A stretch of 64,000 bases of DNA, from positions 3,720,001-3,784,000 of the forward strand of contig JAETXT010000009.1 of the NCBI GenBank assembly GCA_019188255.1, given 5' to 3'. Positions 47,428 to 59,310 of this stretch are shown here, piece after piece. The position numbers were made by a program, and so were the translations under genes. The stretch is from Verticillium longisporum. Taxonomy: Eukaryota; Ascomycota; Sordariomycetes; Glomerellales; Plectosphaerellaceae. Below the pieces are notes generated by a model. It did not search any database, was not told the origin of the DNA, and saw only the letters and a program-made list of their open reading frames with translations. How positions within the stretch are numbered: position 1 is the stretch's first letter; each line of letters opens with the position of its first letter.

Positions 47428-50400
47428 ATCGCTAGAGCTAGGAAGCGACGTTCTTATATTCCGAGAGTAGGAGAAATAGACTAGTCCCTATAAAGTTATA
47501 TTAATTTCTAATATAGTAATTATAATCGAAATAGTTAATAGCTTAATAGAGTTTAGAGGAATATATATTAAGCTATATAATAGATCGCTAGATTAATAGA
47601 CTAGGGAGATAATAATAATTCGAACTCTAGAGATTTTAGAGCTATTTAAGTACTTAGAGCCGATTCTACTATATTAATATAAAAGACCTAGGAAATTAAT
47701 AAATACTATAAACCTATTATAAATAGCTTTTATAGATTATAAGAGTAATATAATTAAGACTTTATAGATTAAATACTAATTTATTATTAAAAGGGAATAA
47801 TAGAATTATAACCTAGCTATTAAACTATATAATAAAGGTAGAATAATAACCCCTAGGAAGCTATTTAAATAGTCTAATTAAGAGGAAATCGACTTACTGC
47901 TAATAGCTAGAGTAATTATACTAATTAGGAGATCCGCATTTCCTAGTATTAAGATCTTTAGATATTAGCTTATAAGAGAGGTAAAAAGCCTCCCTTAAGC
48001 TCTATATAAGAAATTAAAATTAATAGTTTAAGGATATAGTAATTAAGAGAAGATAATACTATTAATATAATCGCCTACGATTATATACTATAGTTAACGA
48101 TTAATCCTAGCGATTACTCTAATACTATAATAACGTAGCTACTAATTAATACTCTATAATATTAATTAAGCCTATACTTAGAACGCTATAGATCTATTAT
48201 ATAACGTTCTCCTATATATTCCTAAAGAGCTATAATATAGATACTTAGAAGGAATTATCGTCTATATTATAAAGCTACTCTATAGTATTATAGAGTTAGG
48301 TCTCTATTAGTTTATAACTTATTAGCGCTATTATAGAGAGCGCCTAAATACTATTCTAATAGGCTACGATCTATATTTACTCCTAATTAGAGCTAGAGAG
48401 AGCTTTAAGCTAATTAGGATATAGATTAATAATACCTTTAACCTTAGAGAGCCCGTATTTATATAAAAGGAATAAATAGAGCTCGAAAGCGCTAGCTTCT
48501 AGGTAAAGCCTACTTCTATCCTTAATATAGGATTTAATAGTATCTTTAATAGCTATATTATTAAAATTAGAATTAAAGATCTTATAATTTAATAGAAAGG
48601 CTAAAGTAATCGCTTAAAGCTAGTAACTTTAGGGATAATAAGCTTAAAATAGGAATATATTACTTAGAGAGCTTATAATACTTATATTATTTTAATCTAT
48701 TAATTAGAAGTAGCCTTCGATTTCTCTATTATAGCCTAAGCTAAGAACCTATAAGAGGATAACTTTAAATAGCTTAATAAATATATATAATAGTAGATCG
48801 CTAATATAGGCTATAGCTTAAATTATATATACTTAGATCTCTTAATAGCCTAATTTTATATATTTATTAATAGCTCCTTTATTAATAATAAGGACTTTAA
48901 TTTATAGATTAGATTTATTATCCTCCTAAATAATAAACGTTCTAGTAATTAGGAGAATACCTTTATAGTATATAATAATATCCTCTATTAATAATCTATT
49001 AAATATAAATAGGTTATATATTTAATTTTAATTAGCGAAATCTATAATATAATTAATAGCTTCGATATAGCTTATATCCTTAAATAGATACTCTAAGAGA
49101 TCTATAAATACTTAGAATTACTACTCCTATAAATAATTATCTATATTAATAGCTACTCGCTCTATTAATACTTTATTTAATTAAATATAATAGTAGAGAA
49201 ACGCTTAATAATAGATCTTATAATATTATAGTAAAGCTATAAAGAATACGAAATCGATGAGATTTATTAGATCGCTAGAAGTAATAACTTAATAGATTTA
49301 ATAATTAAAGGAGCGCTAAATTAAGTATTAGAAGCGCTAATAAGCTCTAATAAAGTTATAATTAAGATTAAAGGATAAATTAAATATTAAGAAAAGAATA
49401 ATTAAGGGGTAAAAGTAATTAATATTAATAAAAATATAGTAAAGCCTAAAAATAAGTACCCTAGAAGTAAAAACGACGACCTTATAATTAATAAAATAGT
49501 AAAATAATTAATCTATAAAGCGGACTAGGCCTTAGAATCTAAAAAATCCGAGTTTAATTATTCTAATAAGTCCTATTAGAAGTAATTAAAGAGCTATAGA
49601 GCTATAGCCTATTTAGCTACTTTATACTTAGTATTATTAAGATTATTAAGGTCTTTATTAGAGTTATTACCCCCTTTAGCCTCCTCCTCTTTAATAATCG
49701 ATAATATACCTTTAACGATAGCGTATTATTTCTCTATATCCTATATCCCCTATTAGCTAATTATATAATTAGATAATTAAGGAAATAATAGAGAAAAGAG
49801 CTTATTAGCTTATTATTCGTATCCTAAGTAGCTAAAAACTTTATAGTAGGCTTAAATACCCTAACTAGACTATAGATAATAATTATTAAAGCTATAGATA
49901 TTAAAAATAGAGATCGTAGAAGCTTATATTAATTTATAAAAGTACTTAGAAGTATATTTATAATAATAGGAACCTTTAAGCTCTAGATCGTAATATATAT
50001 TATTAATATTAATTTTAATTTATATATTAATAAAATAAGACTTTAAATACCCTAAATAGGGGACCTTATAAATATTATTATATATATATACTATATACTA
50101 GGATTAATAGCTCCTACGATTAATATTAACTATATTCTTATACTTAGCTACTCTCTTAGTAAAAGGGGTAATAGGCTTAGGGGCTTTATACTTAAGAGGT
50201 ATTATTAAGGCTAGGATAAGAGAGAAAGAGAGATAAAGAGAGTAATAAAAAGGGGGAGTTAATAATTATTAAAGCTCTAAAATAATAGATTAAGCTAATT
50301 AATCTTAAAATAAAGAATCGTTATAGGGAAGAGGAAAGGTAAAAGGAATAGAATTATTATAATTTATTAATTAGATATATAGATCTATAGAGTATAGTAT

Positions 50401-50999
50401 TTATTAAACTAGCTTAATAGGATCTATTAATTCTATTTAAGTAGTTTAATTCTATTATTCCTACTAAAAGCAGTTTAATTCTATTATTCCTATCGAGAAA
50501 GCTAATAAAGGGGCAATAATAATTATTCTTCTACCCTCTATTAGTATATTAGTAATTTAGAGACTTTAAAAGCCTATATCTAGCTATTATAAAAGTACTA
50601 TATAATTAGCTATTATACTATTTAATTACTATTTATTTCCTTTATTAAATAGTTTAAAAGCCTATTCCTATTATTTAATTATAATTTAATTTATTTCCTT
50701 AGAGAGTTATTTAGCGATTAATTCGATTAATCTATAGCGCTAGGGATTAGGGATTTAGCGTTTATAGGAATAGTAATATTAAGCTATATTTTTCCTTATT
50801 CTATCTATTATTCTCCTATTATTACTTATTTACTTTATTATTTATTTATTTTATAGATTAGAGATAGTAGATCTAATATACTAGAGACTAGAGGATTATA
50901 AGTGCATTAGAGTAGCTATTAACCTAGGTAATAGAGCCCGATATTAGTCCCTTAAGCAATCCTATCTATAAAGAAAAGATAGCTAGTATTAAACTAATA

Positions 51000-51275
51000 T
51001 TAGGGGATTACCTAGGTTAGTAATTATTATATAGGATTTACCGATATAGTAATTACCGGGGCTAGGATTCATAGCTCTCAGGAGCACGTGATTCATAGCT
51101 TACGTAACTAGTGAATTAGATAGGTATATCTAATTTACGTAGGTAGCGGCAATTTAGAGAGATAGTATTAATAATTATTATAAGTCTTATATTACCTACC
51201 CTACCTATTTAGAGCTCTTAGGTATAGCTAAAGTAATAAATTAGGGTTTATATAAATAGTAAAGCCCTCTTAATA
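51000..51275. repeat. Right LTR of the Copia element
   Basis: Same length and order as the left copy but its middle keeps unmutated stretches such as CACGTGATTCATAGC, so RIP was uneven between the two LTRs. Confidence 0.85.
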
Positions 51276-52175
51276 AAATATATATATATCCTTATTATAA
51301 TCTCGCTATATAGGAGTAATAGTTTCGCCCTAACTATATCCTTAATAAATTCTTATTATATTATTAAGTTTTCCTAAGATCTATAATATTCTCTTAATCT
51401 AATTACTATATTCTTAGGGTAGGTCTATAATAATTAAATAGCGGGATAGTTCTTAGTTTAGAGCACCTATTAAATAGTTAATCTTTATATTATCGGATTA
51501 TCCCGATCTACCTATTTATATAATAAGCCTTTTAAACTCTAGTATAAGCCGTAAAAATAGTACCCCTTCGCTCTATTAGAGCATTTATAGTCTTATAGCT
51601 ATATAGAGGGCTTTATTAAGGTTAAGGTAGTTCTAGTCGAGGTATTATATAAACCTTTTAAGTAAAAAGCTTCTATTAAGCCCTCTTTAAGCGTAAAACG
51701 TAGCGATTATTTATTAAAGAGACTAATCTAAGTAATTATTAATAAAGTACTATAGAGCTCTATTATTATTATAATAATCTATATCTAGTATAATCTTATT
51801 ATATATCTATTATAATTATACTATATACTCTAAGCGTTTTCCTAAAAACTTCGTAGGAGGGGGTAAGTATTTCCTTATAATTATTACTTAAATAGTTAGT
51901 CTAGTTAATAGGTCGTTAATAGGTAGGGGGTTAATTATAATCGATAGGTTTAATATTATTAGTAGCTATTCTATATATTCTTAGTTCTATTCTATTAATA
52001 GCTATTATTAGTATATAATAGCTTCTAGGGGGTATATATTATCCTATACTATCTATCTAATATAGTAATTAATTATTTCATCCTATAATAGGTTACTATT
52101 CTATAGCTACGAGTTCGCATTATTATCTAGGGGAGGGAGGCTAATGTAGTCTATAATTAATTATTAATCTAATAA

Positions 52176-52387
52176 TATATAAGGGGCTAGTTATCGAGCA
52201 TTATACTAGGATGAGGCCTTAAATATATTATTACTAGATAAAGAATAAGAATAAGAAGAATACTATAATAGCTCTTTATACCCCTTTATAATAGAAAATA
52301 AAGGGTCGTATAGGAGCCTACCTACGAACTAGCTGCTAAGGCGCAGCCTCAGCTTTATAGCTTAGCCGGGTATAACCCGTAACAACA
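52176..52387. repeat. Right LTR of the Gypsy element
   Basis: Matches 37927-38137. Here the outer (3') 60 bases are normal and the inner part is RIP-mutated, a mirror image of the left LTR. Confidence 0.85.
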
Positions 52388-53096
52388 TATTACTCAATAC
52401 CGGAACATCTAGAAGGATACTATTAGTTCAATAATTCATATATCATCAGTTGAAGATATAAGTCATCTTGCGGCTTAGTAAAACAATGAGGCTTCTCTGC
52501 GTGGATGCGTTATAAGAGTGGCAAGGAAAGATATAAGCTATTCAGAGATTTCTTTTATAGAGATTCATAGCATTCCTGACTTGAAAGGACTCTTTCTGCA
52601 AATCGATACTGCTTCGAAGATCAGATAGAGGCGGTTTCCATTTATTTGCACTACGATACTCAAAATCATCAAGGAGCTCTAGAAAATGTACTGTATCAAG
52701 CTGCTGACTTTTTAGAGGCTGATTGTGTTTCGAAGTGTCTCGCTCGAGTGTGTCCATTTCTTGTCCTGAAGAATCGCAGTGAGAATCTTGATTACAGTAT
52801 GATGCTTGTCCCGCGTTCCACATGCAGTTCGTAGCCTCAACTTCGTGTGGTTCAGCACAAACTTAGACGAGGATGCATGCCCCCCAAACCGTTGACCAGA
52901 CGATAAATGCAAGCTCGTTGGCTACTTTCTTCTAGCCAAGATCGAAGAGACTCTAGTTATAGTAGAACGGTATACCATTGAATACCCAGCATTGTGTAGG
53001 TGCTTCATCTAAGACACTGGTAGACCTCGCTTCTGACCCTGGCCATGGAAGGACAGGCTCAAGGCATCATAAAGCTCCCCGAGCCAGCATTCAACC
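52388..53096. other. Intergenic, flank of the retrotransposon block
   Basis: Normal base composition resumes abruptly after the LTR. A 93-codon minus-strand frame (52542-52823) has a protein-like middle (LDTVHFLELLDDFEYRSANK) and could be an exon of the gene interrupted by the transposon, but I cannot connect it to 37456-37926 with confidence. Confidence 0.3.
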
Positions 53097-53215
53097 ACAT
53101 ACGACCATACCTATTGGAAAACTCGGGATCCCGTCCGCTCTCCCATCGATAAACCAATAAGGGCCGGATTAGTAGTTGGGTGGGTGACCACCAGCGAATA
53201 CCTGGTGTTGTATGT
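53097..53215 (+). rRNA. 5S ribosomal RNA, dispersed copy B
   Basis: ACATACGACCATACC to GGTGTTGTATGT, 119 bases, followed by TTTTGCTTTT. It aligns without gaps to the copy at 8990-9108 with eight differences. In helix II, CCUAUUGG pairs with CCAAUAAGG, so one C-G pair of copy A is replaced by U-A and a G-U pair by G-C. This argues that it was selected as a functional gene and is not a decayed copy. Confidence 0.92.
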
Positions 53216-54334
53216 TTTGCTTTTGACGGCCACGGTTTCTGCGTTTCGTCGGTTTCTGCGTTTCGTGGTCGGGCACGAGTAGCAGGCGACGAGGCCTTAA
53301 GGCAAAAGTCAGGACGAATCAATTTTCAAAGAAAGAATGACACGATACTTGAGAGGTTCTGGACTGTTATTCTTTGTTTGCCCTCAGAGAAACATAACGA
53401 ACAGGCCACGCGAACTCAGACATGAATCAATGTAGAAATTTGCTGAAATAGGCCTTGGTGCACATAACGAACCCAGCCTAGGATGATAGTCAGTATTGAA
53501 ACATGAGCTTACTTTCTATGAGCTGATCTGGCACTTGGTCCGCATAGTCAACGATGAATTGTTAGTCGGGCGATGATAGTACTTTGTGGTCCTCATTTGA
53601 CTGGGCGGCTTTTCTAGAAGCTGTTGGTTATGCCATCAGCTGAACCAAACAGCAGATACGCATAAAATGCTCAAATAATACATAGGGTATTCCACCACTG
53701 CATCATTGTATTGTACAGAGAGCCATAGGAAGCTTGAGAGACCGTGCGTGTTGGCAGTGCCTCCGGATGTAACAGGTACGCTGAAGGAGGGACACCAGAT
53801 ATACAAGAGAAACACCCGATCACACAGTCATAAGATGACCTTGGACTTGACAGTATCACATTTGGCATAGAGATTTATGTCGGTCGGTAAAACGTGCCGT
53901 CCGCAGTGGTTCACGGAACTCGGCAATGCGCGCCAGCTCTAGATTACGAGGTTCGTCGAACGTGGGCTCACTTGATATGCAGGAGTCGAATCAACCAGCC
54001 CCGCCCCAGCCGCGTGTTTAGCAGCCGGATGGCTGCGTTTACAGCCAAAAAGCTGTCATTCGGGCTCAAAAGAGCCAGGATTCATGTAGGGCACCCTGGG
54101 TCGACTCGATATTGTGCAGGGGCTCACATGGCAGCCTTCTGACTCCCATCGGTCGTCCCTTTCTGCCCTCAGCGACAAGCACTAGCTTAAATAAAGCTTC
54201 GTCGTCCAGGTTTCCGCATGATTTAGAAATGATTTTCCAAATCAACGTCCATGTGACATTCGACTCTATTACTGAGCCCAAGGCCGTGCATCCCATCGCG
54301 CGCATCATCGCTGTCCTTGATTGCCCTCGAGAGA
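53216..54334. other. Intergenic
   Basis: Flank of the 5S gene and promoter of the Cys-rich protein gene. Nothing else that I can support. Confidence 0.45.
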
Positions 54335-55014
54335 ATGAGATCCAAAACTTGGCACGTGCTGGGTCTGGTATTCTTGGCGTCTTCGACTACCGGAGCCATG
54401 GCGCAGGATGCTGACTTGCGGCGCCTCGAACCATATGCTGTAATGAACGCAAACGAGCTGGAAGAGTTGGGTAGCAAGTGTCACCAAGCGGGGTGGATCA
54501 ATCCAAAGGTTTCGCTGAGCTCAGATCGGTTCGTGGGCGGGGTTGATCGATTCTTGTAGGTATGCGACTACATCGGAATCGCGGCCGACTACGTCGGCAC
54601 GGGCTTGCAGCAGATCTTAAAAACATTCAGTAAGTTTTTCCTAACGCATTCTGAAACACGAGCACTCAAATCTGCAGATGCTGTCGTGATGAACCGCAGA
54701 GAAAAGGGAGGCTGTGGTGTAGTGAGCGGCAGTGCGGGTGATGGCAGTGTTGTGTACAGATACTTCGTCAGTGCTCCAGATCCGCCACCATTCATTGTTA
54801 GGATAAACGTGCTCACATCAGAAAGCCCGCCGGCCACGACTGTGATGCCAAGGCTGAGTCTAGAACAATTGCTGGTGCCATTGAGCATCATTTGAAGAGC
54901 CTGGATGATGGCAAGCTATGCCGCACCGAGTGCATGGATCTCACGGATATGTACTGTGGTCCCAAGCTTCCGTTCAACAGTTGCAGGTTCTTTAACAAGA
55001 AGACGGAACTGTAG
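54335..55014 (+). CDS. Small cysteine-rich secreted protein, 166 aa
   Basis: I do not recognise a named family. Four exons fit in phase: 54335-54508, 54560-54629, 54678-54721 and 54802-55014, with short introns starting GTTTCG, GTAAGT and GTGAGC. The N-terminus MRSKTWHVLGLVFLASSTTG with cleavage near AMAQ is a signal peptide. The mature part has eight cysteines, in GSKCHQ, VCDYIG, GGCGV, HDCDAK, KLCRTEC, MYCGP and NSCRFF, enough for four disulfides. Size, cysteine content and position beside a repeat-rich block match fungal candidate effectors. Exon 3 (44 bases) and its donor are the least certain part of the model; reading through the third intron would insert residues and reach a stop. Confidence 0.7.
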
Positions 55015-55421
55015 AATGAGAGCAGTTGAGGGCGCAAACCAAGCGTACGTGAAGCATTGAGGTCAAAGATCAAGGTGATGGGTTGTGATCGAGCAGTTGC
55101 GAGTACCGTACCTTGGTAGCAGGCGGAATGGGCTGCTGAGGGAGGGATAATGTAGTGGGCTGGTCCCTGAAGTCAAGCAGCCCCGCACTAACCTCTTTGG
55201 GAACTTCCCCTCCTCGCAAATGTTATCCAATTTGGGGGGATCGGTGAGAGCTTCGTCTGTTCCTCGATTCCCCTGTTCTCTCTCGACCATCCTAGATTGT
55301 GACGAGATCACCAGATGAACGTGAACATTTTGTCACCTTAGTATCCGAGGCAAAGAATCAGTATATACGACCCCTTCGCCGACCAGATATTTCCCACGCC
55401 CACTCCATCCACACAACCATC
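55015..55421. other. Intergenic, promoter of mevalonate diphosphate decarboxylase
   Basis: Short spacer before the ATG at 55422; no gene seen. Confidence 0.5.
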
Positions 55422-56651
55422 ATGGCCGATAACCAAGTCTACCGGGCCAGCACCACGGCTCCCGTCAACATTGCGGTCGTCAAGTATGCTGCCCGCCCGT
55501 CGAAATTCTTTCCTCCAAGACCATGCTAACAGGTCAGATACTGGGGCAAGCGCGATGCCAAGCTCAACCTCCCGACCAACAGCTCCCTTTCTGTTACCCT
55601 CGCCCAGTCCGACCTCCGAACCCTGACGACGGCCTCGACATCCGCCTCATACCCCGAGGGCGACAGCCTTATCCTCAATGGCGAGCCCTCCGATATCACG
55701 GGCGCCCGCACACAAGCCTGCTTCCGCGAGCTGCGCGCCCGCCGCGCTGCCCTCGAGGCCAGCGACAGCTCCCTGCCCAAGCTCGCCGCCCTGCCCCTCC
55801 GCGTCGTCTCCGAGAACAACTTCCCCACAGCCGCGGGCCTCGCCTCTTCCGCTGCTGGCTTTGCCGCCCTCGTCCGCGCCATTGCCGACCTCTACCAGCT
55901 CCCCGATACCCCGGACCAGCTCTCGCTCGTCGCTCGCCAGGGCTCCGGCTCGGCCTGCCGCAGTCTCTTCGGCGGCTACGTCGCTTGGCGCATGGGTTCC
56001 GCCGCCGACGGCTCCGACTCCAAGGCAGACCTCGTCGCCGAGGCTTCCCACTGGCCTGATATGCGCGCCCTGATCCTCGTCGTCAGCGCCGCCAAGAAGG
56101 GCGTGTCGTCGTCCTCGGGCATGCAGCAGACCGTCGCCACCTCGGGCCTCTTCCAGCAGCGCATCCAGACTGTCGTCCCCGCCAACATGGACCTCATGGA
56201 GCAGGCCATCCGCGATCGCGACTTTGCCAAGTTTGCCGAGGTCACCATGCGCGATTCCAACTCGTTCCACTCGACCTGCGCCGATACCTACCCACCCATC
56301 TTCTACATTAACGACGTTTGGGGAGCCGGCATTCGCGCAGTTCAGGCGATCAACGCGGCTGCTGGCAGGCCTGTTGCGCCGTACGCCTTTGATGCCGGCC
56401 CGAACGGCGTCATTTACTACCAGGAGGCCGACGAGGCCACTGTTGTCGGCGCGTTCACTGCCGTGCTTGATGGCGTCGGTGGTTTCAAGGAGAGGGCACA
56501 GGGACTGAAGTCTGAGGCTAAGCTGGATGAGGTCTTGGCCGGCATTCTCAAGGGTGGTGTGAGCCGCGTCATCATGACTGGTGTTGGCGAAGGTCCTATC
56601 AAGTCGGAGGAGTACCTAGTGGGTGAGGATGGTGAGCCCGTTAAGAGGTAA
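55422..56651 (+). CDS. ERG19/MVD1: Diphosphomevalonate decarboxylase, 391 aa
   Basis: It converts mevalonate diphosphate to isopentenyl diphosphate with ATP, the last step of the mevalonate pathway to sterols. Two exons, 55422-55483 and 55538-56651, split a Lys codon (AA|A) so that NIAVVK joins YWGKRDAKLNLPTNSSLS. The GHMP phosphate loop is NFPTAAGLASSAAGFAAL. Other active-site blocks are ARQGSGSACRSLFGGYVAW and YAFDAGPNGVIYY, which carries the catalytic Asp. Also typical is AKKGVSSSSGMQQTVATS. The frame continues without lesion to EPVKR and stop. Length and motifs match the fungal enzyme fully. Confidence 0.96.
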
Positions 56652-57088
56652 ACTCGGTTCTCGTGGCCATATTTTACGTATTAAGCATATCATGAGGTAG
56701 CCAAGCGAATGTCGACTGCTGTTGCAAGTCTGCTGGCGAGTATATACTGCAGCATCAAGAGCCCGTAATCCTGAATGGAGGCTTGATGTCCCATCCTCTT
56801 GGCTGGCAGGAGAAAGATGAGCTTTGTATCAGAGGCCTATGATGTTTCAATTCCAAGAACGTTGCATTGCCTCTCGGCTTGGGTTGCAATCACTGGTCAC
56901 TTGGCTGACACGACTCACCTGCTGCGATGTTTGGGCGGAGTGATGTGACTGATGGCGCCATTACGGGCCTGGCGGGCGAGGGGGCCAAATTATGTCATCG
57001 TGGAATGACGACCATGTAACCCCCCATGTTTTGACTCACCAGATGATCTTCCAACTCACCACTAACAACCTATTATTGAAGCGACAAT
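56652..57088. other. Intergenic
   Basis: Promoter of the permease gene; nothing else seen. Confidence 0.5.
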
Positions 57089-58811
57089 ATGCCTGCTTCG
57101 ACTACAGAAGACACGGAAGCCGAACGGCCGCTCCTCGCAAACGATGAGCGCGATGCGCCTGCAGCAGCAGCCGACTACGGCACGAGTACGCCACCAGCCG
57201 AACGCAGCACCTTCAAGCGTAACCTTGGTGCCGTCGAGGCTTTCGGCATTGTCGTCAGCATCGTCATCGGCAGCGGTGTCTTCACGTCCCCTGGCGCAAT
57301 TGACACGAATGTACCCTCTCCCGGCGCCGCTTTAGTCACCTGGCTTCTCGGTGGTGTCCTGGCCTGGACCGGTGCCACGACGCTCGCCGAGTTGGGCACC
57401 GCGATTCCCGGCGAAGGTGCGTTCCCTCATGTGTGTTTAATGCACCCTGGAATGGGTCGTGCTAATTTGAGACAGGTGGCATTCAGCCTTACCTCCAGTA
57501 CATCTTTGGTGATGTCTTTGGCTTTCTCGCCGCCTGGACATGGATTGTCGCCGTCATGCCTGCGACGCTGGCAATCCTGAGCATCGTTTTTGTTGAGAGC
57601 GTCTACTCATCAGCTGGCGTCACTGATGGAGCCGGTCGCATCGAGCATAAGCTGCTGTCGATCCTTGTGCTTCTCGTCATGAGCGGTGCCAACATGATTA
57701 GCACCAAGGCTAGCACGCGCTTCAACAGCTTCTTCGTCGTGACCAAGTTCCTGAGCATATTCATCGTTGTCGTCGCGGGCCTTGTGGTCGTTATCCTTCA
57801 GGTCGCTAACCGGGAGAGGAAGGATGTCGGGGGTCGAGACTGGTTCGACAGGCCTTGGTTCGAGCACCGCGAGACAGTCAACCACGACGGGAGCAGGACG
57901 GACTGGGATGCCATCGGGCGCTGGGAGCTGCTGGGACACTACTCGGCTGCGCTGTATGGTGCTCTTTGGGCGTACTCTGGCTGGGACAAGGTGAGTCCGA
58001 CGCTCGATATCTGAACTTCCGAGACATGTACTGACATGTGAAGGCCATTTACGTTTCGGCAGAGCTCAAGTCTCCTGCCAAACAGTTGCCTCTAGCGATC
58101 AACTCGGCCATTCCCACTATCATCATCAGTTTCCTCGCGGCAAATACCGCCTACTACATCCTTCTCCCATGGGCTGTTATTTCCACGACGGACAGCGTCG
58201 CTGTGGTGCGTACTCTTTTTTCTCCGTCGCTCTTGCAACCAGCGCTGACATGTTAGACCTCCCTCACACGTCTCCTCGGCCGCGGCTTTGGCATCGCCGC
58301 CGCAGCTCTCATCTGCCTCGTTGTAGCTGGCTCCCTCCTCGGCAACTCTTTCGTCGCGAGCCGTATGGCTGTTGCCGCTGCCAACAAGAGCTGGTTCCCG
58401 CGTTTGTTCACCTACGTCGGCCGCGTTGGTCTCAAGCCATCGAGCAGCCCCAAGCCTGCGACATCCGACGCGCCCATCAACGCGATTATTCTGTCAGCAA
58501 TACTGGCGGCTGTGTATATCCTCCTCGGCAACTTCCGGGCGTTACTCACGTTCAATGGGCTTGGCGAGTATACGTTCTTCTTCCTGACCGTGCTGGGAGC
58601 CATCATCTTGCGATGGAGAGAGCCTGGGCTGGACAGGCCGTACAAGCCGTTTGTCGTGGTGCCGATCATTTTTGCCGTTGTCAGTGGATTCGTCGTCGTT
58701 AGAGGTGCTGCGTTTGCGCCTGTCCAAGCCGGCGTGCTCGTTGGTGTGTGGGCGCTGGGTCTTGTGTTCTACTGGGCTAAGAAGAGGTGGTTTGATGGCA
58801 GGAACGCCTAG
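57089..58811 (+). CDS. Amino acid permease, APC superfamily (LAT/Mup1-like), 519 aa
   Basis: A plasma-membrane or vacuolar amino acid transporter with about 12 membrane helices. Four exons in phase: 57089-57416, 57476-57990, 58044-58205 and 58257-58811. After an acidic cytoplasmic N-terminus, TM1 carries the substrate-binding GSGVFTSPGAID motif. TM2-3 read PGAALVTWLLGGVLAWTGAT and LAELGTAIPGEGGIQPYLQY. Later comes AYSGWDKAIYVSAELKSPAK, the counterpart of the TM6 unwound region, then LPLAINSAIPTIIISFLAAN, and ILRWREPGLDRPYKPFVVVP near the end, all typical of LAT-type and methionine permeases. Substrate is not determinable from sequence reading; methionine or other neutral amino acids are likely. 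Confidence 0.9.
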
Positions 58812-59310
58812 ACGCAAGTCCGGCCAGTGATCTGGAAGCGAATTGTGTGTCCACTGTTGCCGGGGTTTTTGTTAATTCTTAGACACTGACTATAGACTCG
58901 TCCCGATAGAAATTGACATACCAAGAGGTGTGGAACGGTGGCCTGCATGTAATTGATGGTTCTTGTGCTGTATTAGATGACCTACCACTTCGGTTATTTC
59001 GGTGAAATGAACCCCTCCCAAGGCAACTGCCCGAAACTCAGCAACGAACCACGTTCCTTCCTCCATTCATACAACTGCACGGGGGCTGGCCCATCCTGCA
59101 CGTTGAAACTGCGAAACCCAAGCTTCATTTTAACCCACAGAAGCGCACGCAGTCAAGATCGTGCATGTTGTGTCGCCTTTTCCACCTTGATCAAATAGGC
59201 AAGCCCCGTCACATCAACGCGCATCGTGATAGCACAGCGGAACAAGCAGTCATCTTTGAAGTCGGCGCAACACTCGAAGCCTGCTTCAAAAATAACGCCA
59301 GAGCGATAGC
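58812..59310. other. Intergenic
   Basis: 3' flank of the permease gene and promoter of the DUF647 gene; nothing else seen. Confidence 0.5.

Larger units (their letters stand above)
43676..51275 (+). mobile_element. Inner Ty1/Copia LTR retrotransposon, RIP-saturated, nested in the Gypsy element
   Basis: A 7.6-kb element bounded by 276-bp direct repeats (43676-43951 and 51000-51275). TAATA stands before the left copy and overlaps the end of the right one, so the target duplication is ambiguous. On the plus strand the 3' half reads as a decayed Copia polyprotein. The reverse transcriptase piece KLLYSIIELGLY (stop) FITY is at about 48271-48332. Ribonuclease H pieces follow: SSFINNKDFNL near 48873, SEIYNIINSFDIAYILK near 49032, and EKRLIIDLIILQ (stop) SYKEYEIDEIY near 49198-49270. 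Stops replace Trp and Gln, as RIP predicts. It lies in opposite orientation to the outer element. Gag and integrase regions are not readable. Confidence 0.85.
37927..52387 (-). mobile_element. Outer Ty3/Gypsy LTR retrotransposon, RIP-saturated, split by a nested Copia element
   Basis: About 211-bp direct repeats at 37927-38137 and 52176-52387 bound the block; without the inner insertion the element is about 6.9 kb, a normal LTR-element size. On the minus strand at about 42310-42160 a Gypsy reverse transcriptase relic can be read: LFE then stop then LIYLFSLSNILVTF, stop, KYINSVFKEYLDN, and MYIDNILIYSNR. The stops stand where Gypsy elements have Trp and Gln (TGG and CAG turned to TAG), and YIDD has become YIDN. 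That pattern is RIP. CA and TG are almost absent from the whole block while CG persists. A target duplication is unclear; ATAT sits at both outer edges. No functional protein can be made. Confidence 0.85.

Noticed and set aside
53059..53322. 87-codon minus-strand frame
   Set aside because: It is the antisense of the second 5S rRNA gene.
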